From Halocynthiibacter namhaensis (GTDB lineage: Bacteria; Pseudomonadota; Alphaproteobacteria; Rhodobacterales; Rhodobacteraceae), in assembly GCF_000812685.1 (NCBI RefSeq), contig NZ_JWIF01000022.1, positions 1 through 64,000 of the forward strand: 64,000 nucleotides of DNA. The letters run 5' to 3'. Every line of letters begins with the position of its first letter. Positions within the stretch are counted from its first letter, which is position 1. The notes beneath the pieces are model-generated. The model searched no databases, had not been told where the DNA came from, and saw only the letters and a list, made by a program, of their open reading frames with translations. The position numbers were made by a program, and so were the translations under genes. Of the stretch, positions 27,917-37,950 are shown in pieces.

Positions 27917-28681
27917 ATGTCAGGTGACAACCAAAGCGCGCCGCAAGCCGAAACTGCGGAAATTCAAGAGAAATCAAAGTTCAAGCGGGTGATGTTGAAA
28001 ATCTCCGGCGAGGCATTGATGGGCGATCAGGGCTTTGGCCTGCACCCGCCAACCGTTGAACGCATCGCGCGCGAAGTGCAAACCGTTCAAGCCATGGGCG
28101 TAGAAGTTTGCATGGTGATCGGTGGCGGGAATATTTTCCGGGGTCTGCAAGGTTCAGCCCAGGGGATGGAACGCACAACTGCGGATTACATGGGCATGCT
28201 GGCGACCGTGATGAACGCGCTGGCGATGCAGGGCGCTTTGGAAAGCCTCGGCATTCATTCGCGTGTGATTTCGGCGATTCCTATGGATCAGATCTGTGAA
28301 CCCTATATTCGCCGCCGCGCCGTGCGCCACCTTGAAAAGAAACGGGTTTGTATCTTTGCCGCCGGCACGGGCAACCCATATTTCACAACCGACACTGCCG
28401 CGACTCTGCGCGCCAATGAGATGCGCTGTGAGGCGATCTTTAAGGGCACGAAAGTGGATGGTGTTTATGATAAAGACCCTGCAAAACATGCGGATGCCGT
28501 GCGTTATGATTATGTATCCTATGACGAGGTCCTGCAAAAGCATCTCGGCGTGATGGATGCCTCTGCGATTGCCTTGGCACGTGACAATGACTTGCCGATC
28601 ATCGTGTTCTCATTGGATGAACCAGGCGGGTTCCGAGGCATTCTTGAAGGCGAAGGCACCTATACACGCGTGCACAGTTAA
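27917..28681 (+). CDS. pyrH: uridylate kinase
   Basis: PyrH (254 residues) phosphorylates UMP to UDP. The amino-acid-kinase fold is shown by [14 protein letters not shown], the GGGNIFRG loop, [13 protein letters not shown] and [13 protein letters not shown]. The ATG at 27917 follows GGGAGA; the first 20 residues are a polar extension before the kinase core. It starts the conserved run pyrH-frr-uppS-cdsA-dxr-rseP-bamA. Confidence 0.97.
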   Translation: MSGDNQSAPQAETAEIQEKSKFKRVMLKISGEALMGDQGFGLHPPTVERIAREVQTVQAMGVEVCMVIGGGNIFRGLQGSAQGMERTTADYMGMLATVMNALAMQGALESLGIHSRVISAIPMDQICEPYIRRRAVRHLEKKRVCIFAAGTGNPYFTTDTAATLRANEMRCEAIFKGTKVDGVYDKDPAKHADAVRYDYVSYDEVLQKHLGVMDASAIALARDNDLPIIVFSLDEPGGFRGILEGEGTYTRVHS

Positions 28682-28773
28682 CGTTATATATAGGAAAAGC
28701 TCGGTGCGTTTGGCGCGTCGGGCAGCTCGTTTATCATGTGAGCAACAGGCCAAAAAACAAAGAGAGACTGATT

Positions 28774-29337
28774 ATGTCCGACGATTTCATGCTTGATACC
28801 GACGATCTGCAACGCCGTATGGATGGCGCTATGGGGTCATTGAAAACTGAATTTGCATCTTTGCGCACCGGGCGCGCATCTGCGACCATGCTGGAACCTG
28901 TGATGGTCGATGCCTATGGATCGCGCACACCAGTAAACCAAATCGGCACGGTGAACGTGCCAGAACCACGCATGGTCACTTTGAATGTTTGGGACAAAGC
29001 CCTTGTTGGACCTGCTGAAAAAGCGATCCGCGAAAGTGGCCTTGGCATTAACCCGCAGTTAAATGGCACGATCATCATGTTGCCCATCCCGGAATTGACC
29101 GAAGATCGCCGCCGCGACCTTACTAAAGTTGCTGGCACCTACGCGGAAAACGCACGGGTTTCCGTGCGCAATGTGCGTCGTGATGGCATGGATCAGCTGA
29201 AAAAGGCCAAAAACGATGGTCTGTCTGAAGATGATCACAAGATCTGGTCCGATGAAGTTCAAGAACTGACCGACAAGTCGATCGCAGCTATCGATGCAGC
29301 GCTTGAAGTGAAGCAAGCCGAAATTATGCAAGTATAA
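28774..29337 (+). CDS. frr: ribosome recycling factor
   Basis: Frr (187 residues) splits post-termination ribosomes together with EF-G. The family core is clear: [44 protein letters not shown] and the final helices. The ATG at 28774 follows AGAGAGA. It is followed by two consecutive hairpins, the first with a T-tail. Confidence 0.97.
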   Translation: MSDDFMLDTDDLQRRMDGAMGSLKTEFASLRTGRASATMLEPVMVDAYGSRTPVNQIGTVNVPEPRMVTLNVWDKALVGPAEKAIRESGLGINPQLNGTIIMLPIPELTEDRRRDLTKVAGTYAENARVSVRNVRRDGMDQLKKAKNDGLSEDDHKIWSDEVQELTDKSIAAIDAALEVKQAEIMQV

Positions 29338-29344
29338 AACGTTT

Positions 29345-29369
29345 AAAGCAGGGGGTTACCCTGCTTTTT
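29345..29369 (+). terminator. Rho-independent terminator after frr
   Basis: AAAGCAGGG pairs with CCCTGCTTT around a 5-base loop with a further T-run. It lies 8 bases after the frr stop. Confidence 0.85.
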
Positions 29370-29370
29370 C

Positions 29371-29403
29371 TTTGACGGGCCGTTTGAACTGTGTCCCGTC
29401 AAA
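29371..29403 (+). repeat. second inverted repeat in frr-uppS gap
   Basis: TTTGACGGG (29371-29379) is exactly complementary to CCCGTCAAA (29395-29403) around 15 bases. It directly follows the frr terminator and may sit at the promoter or leader of uppS. Confidence 0.8.
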
Positions 29404-29446
29404 GCGTGGTCATTCCGACCAAGTTTTAATGTGAAAAGAGACGCAT

Positions 29447-30208
29447 TTGTCTAAACCATTGCAGAATGCCGACACGGATGATGTTGCTGATCAGGCGTGT
29501 GAGGTGTCAGGTGCCAATCACGTTGCGATAATTATGGATGGCAACGGTCGATGGGCGACACAGCGTGGAAAACCGCGCTTATTCGGCCATCGGGCTGGGG
29601 CCAAGCGCGTACGTGAAATCGTCGAAAGCTGCCCTGATTTTGGCGTTAAATACCTTACGATATTTGCGTTCTCGACTGAAAACTGGAAGCGCACGCAAGC
29701 CGAAGTTGCTGGCCTGATGATGTTGTTTCGCCGCTATATCACGCGTGAAACCCAAGCTTTGCACGAAAAAAATGTGCGCGTGCGCTTTATCGGTGACCGG
29801 GTGAAGTTGGACAAAAAGCTTCAATCTTTGATGGATCATTTGGAAGATTTGACCAAGGATAATACTGCGGTTAATCTGACGATTGCCATCAACTACGGTG
29901 GCCGCGACGAGGTTGCGCGCGCCATTCGTGACATCGCTCGTGATGTGAAAACCGGCAATCTTGATGCTGAGAAAGTGAATGAAGAGACGCTTTCAAGCTA
30001 TTTAGATACAACGGTTTTACCTGATCCTGATCTGGTGATCCGCACCTCGGGTGAGGCACGGATTTCGAATTTTCTACTGTGGCAATCGGCCTATGCGGAA
30101 TATGAATTTATCGACACGCTTTGGCCGGATTTCACCCGTGATGTCTTCGCCGAAGTGTTGCAACGTTTTGACGGGCGTGACCGTCGCTTTGGAGCCGTAA
30201 AAACATGA
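29447..30208 (+). CDS. uppS: undecaprenyl diphosphate synthase
   Basis: UppS (about 253 residues) makes the C55 lipid carrier of cell-wall and O-antigen sugars by adding isopentenyl units in cis. The catalytic Asp is in IIMDGNGRWATQRG, followed by GHRAG, FAFSTENWKR and the C-terminal VIRTSGEARISNFLLWQSAYAE region. The start is a TTG at 29447 with AAGAG upstream; no ATG fits before the family core. It overlaps cdsA by four bases. Confidence 0.94.
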   Translation: MSKPLQNADTDDVADQACEVSGANHVAIIMDGNGRWATQRGKPRLFGHRAGAKRVREIVESCPDFGVKYLTIFAFSTENWKRTQAEVAGLMMLFRRYITRETQALHEKNVRVRFIGDRVKLDKKLQSLMDHLEDLTKDNTAVNLTIAINYGGRDEVARAIRDIARDVKTGNLDAEKVNEETLSSYLDTTVLPDPDLVIRTSGEARISNFLLWQSAYAEYEFIDTLWPDFTRDVFAEVLQRFDGRDRRFGAVKT

Positions 30209-30873
30209 GTAAATGGGACGACCTTAAACCCCGTGTGATCTCTGCCGTTGTGATGTTGGTCGCGGGTATTGTTGTGACGCTGTTTGGCGGCGTTCCATTT
30301 GATATTCTGATGCTGATGATTGCGTTGATCGGCCTGCGCGAACTTTGGATGATGATCCGCAAACGTCTGGGCAGCCCGATTGATGTCATGATCCTGTTTG
30401 CATATGGTTTTATGATCACTGCAGGTTGCTTGGCCTTTGCAATTGTGCGCAATGATCCAAACGGGTTGTCAGAGGGGGTATTCCTCCTTGCTGGGATTGT
30501 TATTATATCTGATGTTTCTGGCTACTTTGCGGGGCGTTTGATCGGAGGTCCGAAGTTTTGGCCACGTATCAGCCCAAAGAAGACTTGGTCTGGAACTATT
30601 GCGGGCTGGATTGGTGCGGCACTTTTTGGAATGTTCTTTGTTATTTTCCAATATGGCGTCGATTACAACTTTTTGGTGTGGTCGGTGATGTTTGCTGTAC
30701 TCGCTTTTGCGGGGCAAATGGGTGATATTATTCAAAGCGCCATAAAGCGACGCTGTGGCGTGAAAGATAGCTCCGACTTAATTCCCGGGCATGGAGGTGT
30801 CCTTGACCGCTTCGATGCCATGATTGGTGTTGGTTTCGTTGTCGCCATTTTCAAGTTGATCGCCGAAGGTTAA
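30205..30873 (+). CDS. cdsA: phosphatidate cytidylyltransferase
   Basis: CdsA (222 residues) makes CDP-diacylglycerol for phospholipid synthesis in the inner membrane. Several membrane helices and the family signature near the C terminus (SAIKRRCGVKDSSDLIPGHG, then GVLDRFD) are visible, with SPKKTWSGTIAGW before it. It is shorter than the roughly 260-285 residues common elsewhere, mainly in the N-terminal membrane part. The ATG overlaps the uppS stop (ATGA), and dxr follows after 5 bp. Confidence 0.93.
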   Translation: MSKWDDLKPRVISAVVMLVAGIVVTLFGGVPFDILMLMIALIGLRELWMMIRKRLGSPIDVMILFAYGFMITAGCLAFAIVRNDPNGLSEGVFLLAGIVIISDVSGYFAGRLIGGPKFWPRISPKKTWSGTIAGWIGAALFGMFFVIFQYGVDYNFLVWSVMFAVLAFAGQMGDIIQSAIKRRCGVKDSSDLIPGHGGVLDRFDAMIGVGFVVAIFKLIAEG

Positions 30874-30878
30874 GTCAA

Positions 30879-32054
30879 ATGTCGCGACGTATATCGATAT
30901 TTGGTGTCACGGGGTCCATCGGGCAAAGCACCGTGGATTTGATTAAGCGTGACATGCAAGCTTATGATGTTATTGCGCTTTCCGGTGGTCGAAATATCAG
31001 CCAGCTGGCACGTGACGCCATCGACTTAAAGGCGGATATCGCGGTCACGGCCTTTGATGATCAGTTGGATAATCTGCGTGATGCCCTGGCTGGAACAGGG
31101 ATCGAATGTGCGGCGGGCACCCAAGCCTTACTTGATGCCGCGGATCGCCCCACAGATTGGTGCATGAGCGCAATCGTCGGGCTTGCCGGGCTTGCCCCTG
31201 GGCTGCGCGCCTTGCGTCATGGCGGTACGTTGGCTTTGGCAAATAAGGAAAGCCTTGTCTCGGCTGGACCGTTAATCATGGCTGAGGCGGCCAAATATGG
31301 CGCGACGATCCTGCCTGTCGACAGTGAACATTCAGCGATTTTCCAAGCTCTTATTGGCGAGCCACGTGACGCGGTTGAACGTGTGATCATCACGGCCTCT
31401 GGTGGGGCTTTTCGGGATTGGCCATTGGAAAACCTGAAGGACGCAACCTTAAAGCAAGCGTCATCCCATCCCAATTGGGATATGGGCCAGCGCATCACGA
31501 TTGACAGCGCTTCTATGTTTAACAAATCCATGGAAACTATTGAAGCTAAAGAGTTTTTTGACTTCTCGCCTGACCAGATTGAAGTGCTTATTCATCCGCA
31601 AAGCATGATCCATGCGATGATTGGTTATGCCGATGGCGGGTTGATGGCCCATGTTGGCCCGGCTGATATGCGCCACGCGATTGGTTTTGCGTTGCATTGG
31701 CCTGAACGCAAATATCTGCCCGTGGAACGTTTGGATTTCGCCCGCATTGGTCAGTTTGAATTCCGTGACGCCTGTGATCATCGCTATCCTGCCTTGCGCT
31801 TGGCGCGCGAGGTGATGCAGGCGGGCGGTTTGACCGGTGCTGGCTTTACGGCCGCCAAAGATGCCGCACTTGATGCGTTTATCGCTGGGCACTGCGGATT
31901 TATGGATATGGCCGGTATAGTGGAAGACGTGTTAAGCGCGCTTTCACGAAATAATGAACATAACATGGGTGATCTCACCCTTGAGAATATCCGCGTGACG
32001 GATCAACTTGCCCAGAAATTTGCAGCTGATGTCATCAGCGCGCGCATCGCCTGA
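30879..32054 (+). CDS. dxr: 1-deoxy-D-xylulose 5-phosphate reductoisomerase
   Basis: Dxr (391 residues) converts DXP to MEP with NADPH, the committed step of the non-mevalonate isoprenoid pathway that feeds UppS. The NADPH site GVTGSIGQST is at the N terminus and the metal-binding PVDSEHSAIFQAL is in the middle, followed by SGGAFRDWP. GAAGGT precedes the ATG. It is tightly packed between cdsA and rseP. Confidence 0.96.
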   Translation: MSRRISIFGVTGSIGQSTVDLIKRDMQAYDVIALSGGRNISQLARDAIDLKADIAVTAFDDQLDNLRDALAGTGIECAAGTQALLDAADRPTDWCMSAIVGLAGLAPGLRALRHGGTLALANKESLVSAGPLIMAEAAKYGATILPVDSEHSAIFQALIGEPRDAVERVIITASGGAFRDWPLENLKDATLKQASSHPNWDMGQRITIDSASMFNKSMETIEAKEFFDFSPDQIEVLIHPQSMIHAMIGYADGGLMAHVGPADMRHAIGFALHWPERKYLPVERLDFARIGQFEFRDACDHRYPALRLAREVMQAGGLTGAGFTAAKDAALDAFIAGHCGFMDMAGIVEDVLSALSRNNEHNMGDLTLENIRVTDQLAQKFAADVISARIA

Positions 32055-32070
32055 ATACGAGGAAAGTATC

Positions 32071-33414
32071 TTGGAAATAATGTCGCTTTTTAACGCCCTC
32101 GGTGGTGGTGTCTGGACTGCTGTGATCTTCATCATTGCCCTGTCGGTGATCGTGGCGATCCATGAATATGGGCATTACATTGTCGGGCGTTGGTCAGGCA
32201 TTCATGCCGATGTGTTTTCGCTTGGATTTGGCCCGGTGATCTTTGCCCGGACCGACAAACATGGAACACAATGGCAGATTGCTTTGTTGCCGCTTGGCGG
32301 CTTTGTGAAATTCGCAGGGGATGCTGACGCGGCCTCGGCGGGCAAAGATGATGAAGCGTTCGAAGGGCTGAATGAGGCCGAGCTGCGCCGCACGATGCAT
32401 GGCGCACCTCTCTGGGCGCGTGCGGCGACCGTTGCAGCGGGTCCGATGTTCAACTTTGCCCTGTCGATCATCGTATTCTTTGTGTTTTTCATGTTTTCGG
32501 GCAAAGCCGTTGATCCGGTGACTGTGGGTGAAATACGAGCTTACCCTCAGGCTGAAACGTCGCTTTTGGTTGGGGACCAGATCCGGAAAATCAACGATCA
32601 AACCCCACCTGAAGACGCTGTTGGGTATCGGACGTTTATAGATGCGCTGCCGAAGGATTCATTGCTGCCTTATACGGTTGGTCGGGGTGATGAGGAGATC
32701 ATCGTGATGGCCCCACATCCATCGCCCCCAGCGGTATCCATGGTTGCTGCGCGTTCTGCCGCGCGAACGGCAGGCATGCAGATCGATGATGTTATCACTG
32801 CCGTAGATGGCCAACCTGTGGCCAGTTTTGATCAAATGCGTGATATTATCCTAGCGTCAGAAGGGCAGCCTGTTGTGTTGGATGTATGGCGCGGGGGCGA
32901 GACGCTTCAGGTGACTTTATCCGCACGTGAACGCGATCACCAACTGGCGGATGGCAGTTTTGAGAAACGCTGGCAAATCGGCCTGAGCGGTGGCGTGCTG
33001 TTTACGCCTGCCAGAGAAGGGGCCGGGATTTGGGAAAGTGCATCTGGTGCTGTGCAACAAACCTGGGCGATCATTTCCGGAAGCTTAGAGGGGCTGTACC
33101 ACATTTTTTTTGGTACAATCAGTACATGTAATCTGAATGGCCCCGTGGGTATGGCGCAAAATGTATCAGCCTTCGCAGAAGCGGGTATTGCTGATTTCAT
33201 TCGCTTTATTGCGCTGCTATCCACCGCAGTTGGGCTTTTAAATCTGTTCCCAATCCCAGTTCTGGACGGTGGACATCTGGTGTTCTTTGCTTGGGAAGCT
33301 GTCACAGGCAAACCACCAAGTGATAAGGCTCTGCGCATTTTGATGAGCATCGGCCTAACGGTTATGCTGTTGGTTATGACCTTTGCTTTGGGCAATGATC
33401 TGCTCTGTAAATAG
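32071..33414 (+). CDS. rseP: site-2 protease RseP
   Basis: RseP (about 447 residues) is an intramembrane zinc metalloprotease that cleaves anti-sigma factors and signal-peptide remnants. HEYGH in the first membrane segment is the HExxH zinc site; NLFPIPVLDGGH near the C terminus supplies the third ligand. A periplasmic PDZ-type part (with AGMQIDDVITAVDGQ) lies between. The TTG at 32071 was chosen because GAGGAAAG is 7 bases upstream; the ATG three codons later is the alternative. A possible promoter for bamA follows in the 120-bp gap. Confidence 0.92.
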   Translation: MEIMSLFNALGGGVWTAVIFIIALSVIVAIHEYGHYIVGRWSGIHADVFSLGFGPVIFARTDKHGTQWQIALLPLGGFVKFAGDADAASAGKDDEAFEGLNEAELRRTMHGAPLWARAATVAAGPMFNFALSIIVFFVFFMFSGKAVDPVTVGEIRAYPQAETSLLVGDQIRKINDQTPPEDAVGYRTFIDALPKDSLLPYTVGRGDEEIIVMAPHPSPPAVSMVAARSAARTAGMQIDDVITAVDGQPVASFDQMRDIILASEGQPVVLDVWRGGETLQVTLSARERDHQLADGSFEKRWQIGLSGGVLFTPAREGAGIWESASGAVQQTWAIISGSLEGLYHIFFGTISTCNLNGPVGMAQNVSAFAEAGIADFIRFIALLSTAVGLLNLFPIPVLDGGHLVFFAWEAVTGKPPSDKALRILMSIGLTVMLLVMTFALGNDLLCK

Positions 33415-33474
33415 GGTTTTTATGTCTGAAAAATGAGTGCTTTGCGAATTCTTGCGTTCGCAGGGCACAGGCTT

Positions 33475-33503
33475 TTGACAAGAGGATTTGCAGAGGGTAC
33501 TCA
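33475..33503 (+). promoter_or_regulatory. possible bamA promoter
   Basis: A perfect -35 hexamer TTGACA (33475-33480) is followed after 17 bases by TACTCA (33498-33503), a weak -10. It lies 31 bp before the bamA start. Confidence 0.4.
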
Positions 33504-33534
33504 GTGTTAAGTTTTTAATACGGACGGGGACCCG

Positions 33535-35868
33535 ATGAGCTGCTTTTTCAAAACCACTGGCACAGGCCAGAAGACACCTATTTCTGATCGAATTTTGCCT
33601 GCGACACTGGGTTTTTTCCTTTTGACATCAGCCGCTTCCGTGTTCGTTCCCGATGTGGCTTACGCGCAGCAATTTCGTTTCTCATCCGTTGAGATCGAAG
33701 GCAATCAGCGCATTGAAGGTGCAACGATCTTGTCCCACGCTGGAATCGGACGCGGGGAAAGCGTATCGGCAGCTGAGCTGAATGACGCCTATCAGCGTAT
33801 TCTTGCAAGCGGATTGTTCGAAAGCGTTGAGATCGTACCAAGTGGTTCGCGCCTTGTTATTCATGTGGTTGAGTTCCCGACGATCAACCGTATCAGCATC
33901 GAAGGCAACCGACGTCTGAAAGACGACGACCTGTTGACTGTGCTGCAATCCAGACCGCGCCACGTGTTCAGTGCGGCGGTTGCGGAAGCCGACGCGCAAT
34001 CAATCACAGAAGCCTATAGCGCGTCAGGCCGTTTGGCAGCCACGGTGGAACCCCGGATCATTCGCCGTTCTAACAACCGCGTTGATTTGGTCTTTGAAAT
34101 CACTGAAGGCAAAGTGGTAGAGGTCGAACGCCTTAGCTTTGTAGGCAACCGTGCCTTTTCTGAGCGTCGTTTGCGGCGTGTGCTTGAAACGAAACAAGCT
34201 GGATTTTTCCGCGCTTTGGTCCGTTCCGACAGCTTTATTGCCGATCGTATTGAATTCGACAAACAAGTGTTGCGCGATTTCTATTTGTCCCGCGGATATG
34301 TTGATTTTGAAACCTTGTCCGTGAACTCAGAACTTGTACGTGCACGCGACGGTTTCTTGGTGACCTTCAATGTGCGCGAAGGTCAGCAGTTTCGCGTGGG
34401 TGAGGTGACTGTTGTTTCTGATTTAGAATCGGCAGACCCAGATCTATTCCTTGACGAAACGCGGATGAAGTCTGGTGCCGTCTATGCGCCGTCATTGATC
34501 GAAGAAAACATTGCCCGCCTTGAACGTTTCGCCATCCGCGAGGAAATCGATTTCCTACGTGTGGAGCCGCGTGTCACACGCAACGACGCAGATTTGACCC
34601 TTGATGTCGAATTTGTACTAACACGTGGGCCACGTGTTTTCGTAGAGCGGATCGATATTGAAGGCAACAACACCACTTTGGACCGTGTTGTTCGTAACCG
34701 TTTCCGCGTGGTTGAAGGGGATCCCTTTAACCCACGTGAAATTCGTGAATCAGCAGCGCGCGTCCGCGCGCTTGGGTACTTTAGCAATGCAGAAGTAAAC
34801 GCGCGCGAAGGGTCATCTGCCGATCAGGTCGTGATTGACGTGGATGTGGAAGAACAACCAACCGGCAGTCTCAGCTTCGGGGCAAGCTATTCTGCTGACA
34901 GTGGCGCGTCCTTTGCCATTGGTTTTTCAGAGCGCAACTTCTTGGGGCGCGGACAGACGATTTCTGTCGATCTAAACACAGCATCCAGCAGTCAATCCGG
35001 TAAGTTTCGTTTTGTTGAACCCAACTTATTGGGTCGTGATTTGGCCTTCGGTCTTGATCTGGGATATGTGACCACGGATTCAAACAATTCAACATTTGAT
35101 ACGCGCCGCATTAATTTTTCGCCGTCGCTTACCTTCCCTGTGTCGGCAAACGGACGGTTACAGGTCTATTATTCTCTTGAGCAGAATAAGATCTTTAATG
35201 TCAGCAATACGGCCAGCCAAATTCTGCAAAACGATCAGACTAATGGCGCGCAAGTCACCAGCGCACTTGGGTATAACTACAGTTTTGACACGCGGCGGAC
35301 TGGGCTAAATCCTGACGCGGGTGTCGTTTTGCGCTTTGGTCAGAAATTCGCTGGGCTTGGTGGCGACAGTAAGTATATTCGCACAACCGCGCTGTTGGGG
35401 GCTGAGGCCAAAGTCTGGAACAATGAAGTCACGGTGCGTGGTATTTTGGAAGGTGGGATACAGCATTCCCTCAGCGATACCAACAGTTCCGTGTTGGACC
35501 GTTTCACGCATTCCAGCAGCCAATTGCGCGGCTTCTCAAGCAACGGCATTGGCCCGTTTGATGCGGGTGATCACCTGGGCGGCAATAAATACGTTTACGC
35601 ACGTTTGGAAACCGATTTCCCCTTGGGCTTGCCAGAAGAATACGGCATCACCGGCGGCTTGTTCGTGGACGCTGGATCTGTCTGGGGCTTAGATGACAAC
35701 CTTGCTGGCGCAATTGATGATAGTTTTGAGCTGCGGGCCGCAGTCGGTTTCTCTGTTTTCTGGACGACACCTTTGGGGCCGCTACGGTTCAACTTCTCTC
35801 AGCCGTTAAAAGAGTTTGCAAACGACGACACGCGTAGTTTCGATCTGACGATCTCGACACAGTTCTAA
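33535..35868 (+). CDS. bamA: outer membrane protein assembly factor BamA
   Basis: BamA (777 residues) is the outer-membrane core of the machine that folds beta-barrel proteins. After a signal peptide (ending near DVAYAQQF) come five POTRA domains (recognisable starts such as FRFSSVEIEGNQRI, INRISIEGNRRL, VERLSFVGNRAF, VERIDIEGNNTT). The C-terminal Omp85 barrel begins around residue 440 and ends with the barrel signal FDLTISTQF. GGGGAC precedes the ATG. ompH follows after one base, giving a coupled barrel-assembly/chaperone pair. Confidence 0.96.
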   Translation: MSCFFKTTGTGQKTPISDRILPATLGFFLLTSAASVFVPDVAYAQQFRFSSVEIEGNQRIEGATILSHAGIGRGESVSAAELNDAYQRILASGLFESVEIVPSGSRLVIHVVEFPTINRISIEGNRRLKDDDLLTVLQSRPRHVFSAAVAEADAQSITEAYSASGRLAATVEPRIIRRSNNRVDLVFEITEGKVVEVERLSFVGNRAFSERRLRRVLETKQAGFFRALVRSDSFIADRIEFDKQVLRDFYLSRGYVDFETLSVNSELVRARDGFLVTFNVREGQQFRVGEVTVVSDLESADPDLFLDETRMKSGAVYAPSLIEENIARLERFAIREEIDFLRVEPRVTRNDADLTLDVEFVLTRGPRVFVERIDIEGNNTTLDRVVRNRFRVVEGDPFNPREIRESAARVRALGYFSNAEVNAREGSSADQVVIDVDVEEQPTGSLSFGASYSADSGASFAIGFSERNFLGRGQTISVDLNTASSSQSGKFRFVEPNLLGRDLAFGLDLGYVTTDSNNSTFDTRRINFSPSLTFPVSANGRLQVYYSLEQNKIFNVSNTASQILQNDQTNGAQVTSALGYNYSFDTRRTGLNPDAGVVLRFGQKFAGLGGDSKYIRTTALLGAEAKVWNNEVTVRGILEGGIQHSLSDTNSSVLDRFTHSSSQLRGFSSNGIGPFDAGDHLGGNKYVYARLETDFPLGLPEEYGITGGLFVDAGSVWGLDDNLAGAIDDSFELRAAVGFSVFWTTPLGPLRFNFSQPLKEFANDDTRSFDLTISTQF

Positions 35869-35869
35869 A

Positions 35870-36574
35870 ATGAAAATTTCTGAACATATTCCGGGCATCT
35901 GCAGTTTGTTTTTGCCCGGTCTTCAGGTCTCTTTGAGGTCCATGATCGGCGCATTGGCTGTGATTGGCTGGGGGAGCCATGTGTCATGGGCCCAGGATAC
36001 AGTGCCCTCAGGCGCACCATCGGTGTCCACCCAGGTATCTACAGCACAGTCTGGTCGACCGATTGCCAGTCTGCTGACCATCGAACAAGACCAGTTGTAC
36101 AACCAAAGCCGATTGGGCATGGCGCTTGAGGCGATGTTGACGCTTGAGCGCACCGATCTTCAAAATGAAAACCAGAAGATTTTCGATGCTTTGTCTGCAG
36201 AGGAAACGGAACTCGTTGAGTTGCGCAAAGAAACCGACCAAGATGCGTTTTCGGTCTTGGCGCAAGCATTTGATCTTCGCGTGCAGAGGATCCGTGCCGA
36301 ACAAGATCAAAAGCTTCGCGATCTCGTACGTCGACGGGAAGATGTGCAGAAAGCTTTTTTTGCTTTGGCTCTTCCTTTGGTGGCGCATGTCACGCGTTCA
36401 CGGGGGGGATTGGCTGTCATTGATCGGCGCAGTGTGATTTTGGCGGTCGAGAACATTGATATCACTGTTGATGTGATCGGGTTGATTGATACGACTTACC
36501 CTGATGGGCAAATTCCCGAAATGTTTTCGCCGACGCCTGCGGAACCAGCCCCAGTTACCCCCGCGCAGGAATAA
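35870..36574 (+). CDS. OmpH/Skp family periplasmic chaperone
   Basis: A 234-residue protein of the OmpH family, which holds unfolded outer-membrane proteins in the periplasm. The family core is LLTIEQDQLYNQSRLG followed by long charged helices (about residues 90-160, coiled coil) and a C-terminal beta part. A hydrophobic signal ends at SWAQD; the start could be the ATG at 35870, one base after bamA, or the ATG at 35942 right before the hydrophobic core. The C terminus is proline-rich (PTPAEPAPVTP). Confidence 0.85.
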   Translation: MKISEHIPGICSLFLPGLQVSLRSMIGALAVIGWGSHVSWAQDTVPSGAPSVSTQVSTAQSGRPIASLLTIEQDQLYNQSRLGMALEAMLTLERTDLQNENQKIFDALSAEETELVELRKETDQDAFSVLAQAFDLRVQRIRAEQDQKLRDLVRRREDVQKAFFALALPLVAHVTRSRGGLAVIDRRSVILAVENIDITVDVIGLIDTTYPDGQIPEMFSPTPAEPAPVTPAQE

Positions 36575-36688
36575 GCGCATTTTTCAGTATTTTGCAGTGC
36601 ATTCCCATTGGTAACTTGTTTGCCCGTGTCGGACAGGGTATTCACGGGTAACCCTGAGATACAGGATACTACAAAATAAGGAAAACCA

Positions 36689-37153
36689 ATGTCCGACAAG
36701 ATTACTGAAGCCGATCTAGATATCATTCAGCGGATTATTCCGCATCGTTACCCGTTTCTTCTGATCGACAAAGTACGTGACATTGTGCCAAGCGAAAGTG
36801 CTGTGGGCATTAAGAATGTCACCTGTAACGAACCGCATTTTCAAGGGCACTTCCCTGGTGCGCCGATCATGCCTGGCGTGACAATCATCGAATCCATGGC
36901 GCAAACTGCGGCTGTCATGGTCGGTGTGACCTTGGATCTGATAGATCGTGACCTGCTGGTGTACTTCATGTCCGTTGATAAATGTAAGTTCCGCGGCAAG
37001 GTTGTCCCAGGCGACGTGCTTGAACTGCATGTGGAAGTGATCCGCGCAGGTACAAAAATCTGGAAATTCCGTGCCGATGGTAAAGTGGACGGCAAGGTCG
37101 TTTGTTCAGCTGAATTCGCGGCCATGATTGATCTGTTGGACGAAGCTAAATGA
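36689..37153 (+). CDS. fabZ: 3-hydroxyacyl-ACP dehydratase FabZ
   Basis: FabZ (154 residues) dehydrates 3-hydroxyacyl-ACP in fatty acid synthesis and competes with LpxA for 3-hydroxyacyl-ACP. The hot-dog fold motif is [11 protein letters not shown] and the catalytic His and Glu are in [15 protein letters not shown] and IIESMAQ. AAGGAAA precedes the ATG; the stop overlaps lpxA (ATGA). Confidence 0.97.
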   Translation: MSDKITEADLDIIQRIIPHRYPFLLIDKVRDIVPSESAVGIKNVTCNEPHFQGHFPGAPIMPGVTIIESMAQTAAVMVGVTLDLIDRDLLVYFMSVDKCKFRGKVVPGDVLELHVEVIRAGTKIWKFRADGKVDGKVVCSAEFAAMIDLLDEAK

Positions 37154-37947
37154 GCATCGCGCAAAGTGCTGTGATCCATCCAATGTCCCTCGTTGAAGAT
37201 GGGGCTGTGATTGGGGACGGCGCAAAAATTGGTCCGTTTTGCACCGTGGGGGCCAATGTAACGATTGGCGCCCGCAGTGAACTGCGCAGCCATGTGGTGG
37301 TGACTGGCCATACGACGCTTGGGGAAGACAATGAGGTTTTCCCTTTTGCGTCGATCGGCGAGGTACCACAAGATCTGAAGTTCGGCGGCGAAGACAGCAC
37401 TTTGATCATTGGTGATCGCAATCGTATTCGCGAAGGCGTGACCATGAATACTGGCACCGAAGGTGGTGGTGGCGTGACGCGTGTCGGCGATGACGGTTTG
37501 TTTATGGCGAATTGTCACGTGGCCCATGATGTGCAGATCGGGAACAATGTGATCTTGGTCAACAATGCGTCGGTTGCCGGGCATTGTGTGATTGAGAATG
37601 ACGTTATCATTGGTGGGTTGTCCGGGGTGCATCAATGGGTGCGCATCGGAAAAGGTGCGATTATTGGCGCTGTGTCGATGGTGACCAATGATGTGATCCC
37701 TTATGGTCTGGTTCAGGCCCCACGTGGGCATTTGCACGGGCTCAACCTTGTCGGATTGAAACGCAAGGGTATCGCACGCGCGGATATCACAGCTTTGCGT
37801 GCGGCCTATCAGATGCTGGCCCAGGGCGACGGCACATTCCAAGATCGCACACGCCGTTTGGGCGACGAAAGCGACAGTGAATATGTTCAGGACATCGTGG
37901 CTTTTGTCACCGGAAATTCTGACCGTTCCTTCCTAACACCGGAGTAG
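37150..37947 (+). CDS. lpxA: UDP-GlcNAc acyltransferase
   Basis: LpxA (265 residues) adds the first acyl chain to UDP-GlcNAc in lipid A synthesis. Hexapeptide repeats form the left-handed beta-helix of about the first 190 residues, and the catalytic His is in [11 protein letters not shown]. The C-terminal helices follow after [11 protein letters not shown]. It overlaps fabZ by four bases and lpxI starts 3 bases after its stop. Confidence 0.97.
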   Translation: MSIAQSAVIHPMSLVEDGAVIGDGAKIGPFCTVGANVTIGARSELRSHVVVTGHTTLGEDNEVFPFASIGEVPQDLKFGGEDSTLIIGDRNRIREGVTMNTGTEGGGGVTRVGDDGLFMANCHVAHDVQIGNNVILVNNASVAGHCVIENDVIIGGLSGVHQWVRIGKGAIIGAVSMVTNDVIPYGLVQAPRGHLHGLNLVGLKRKGIARADITALRAAYQMLAQGDGTFQDRTRRLGDESDSEYVQDIVAFVTGNSDRSFLTPE

Positions 37948-37950
37948 GCG

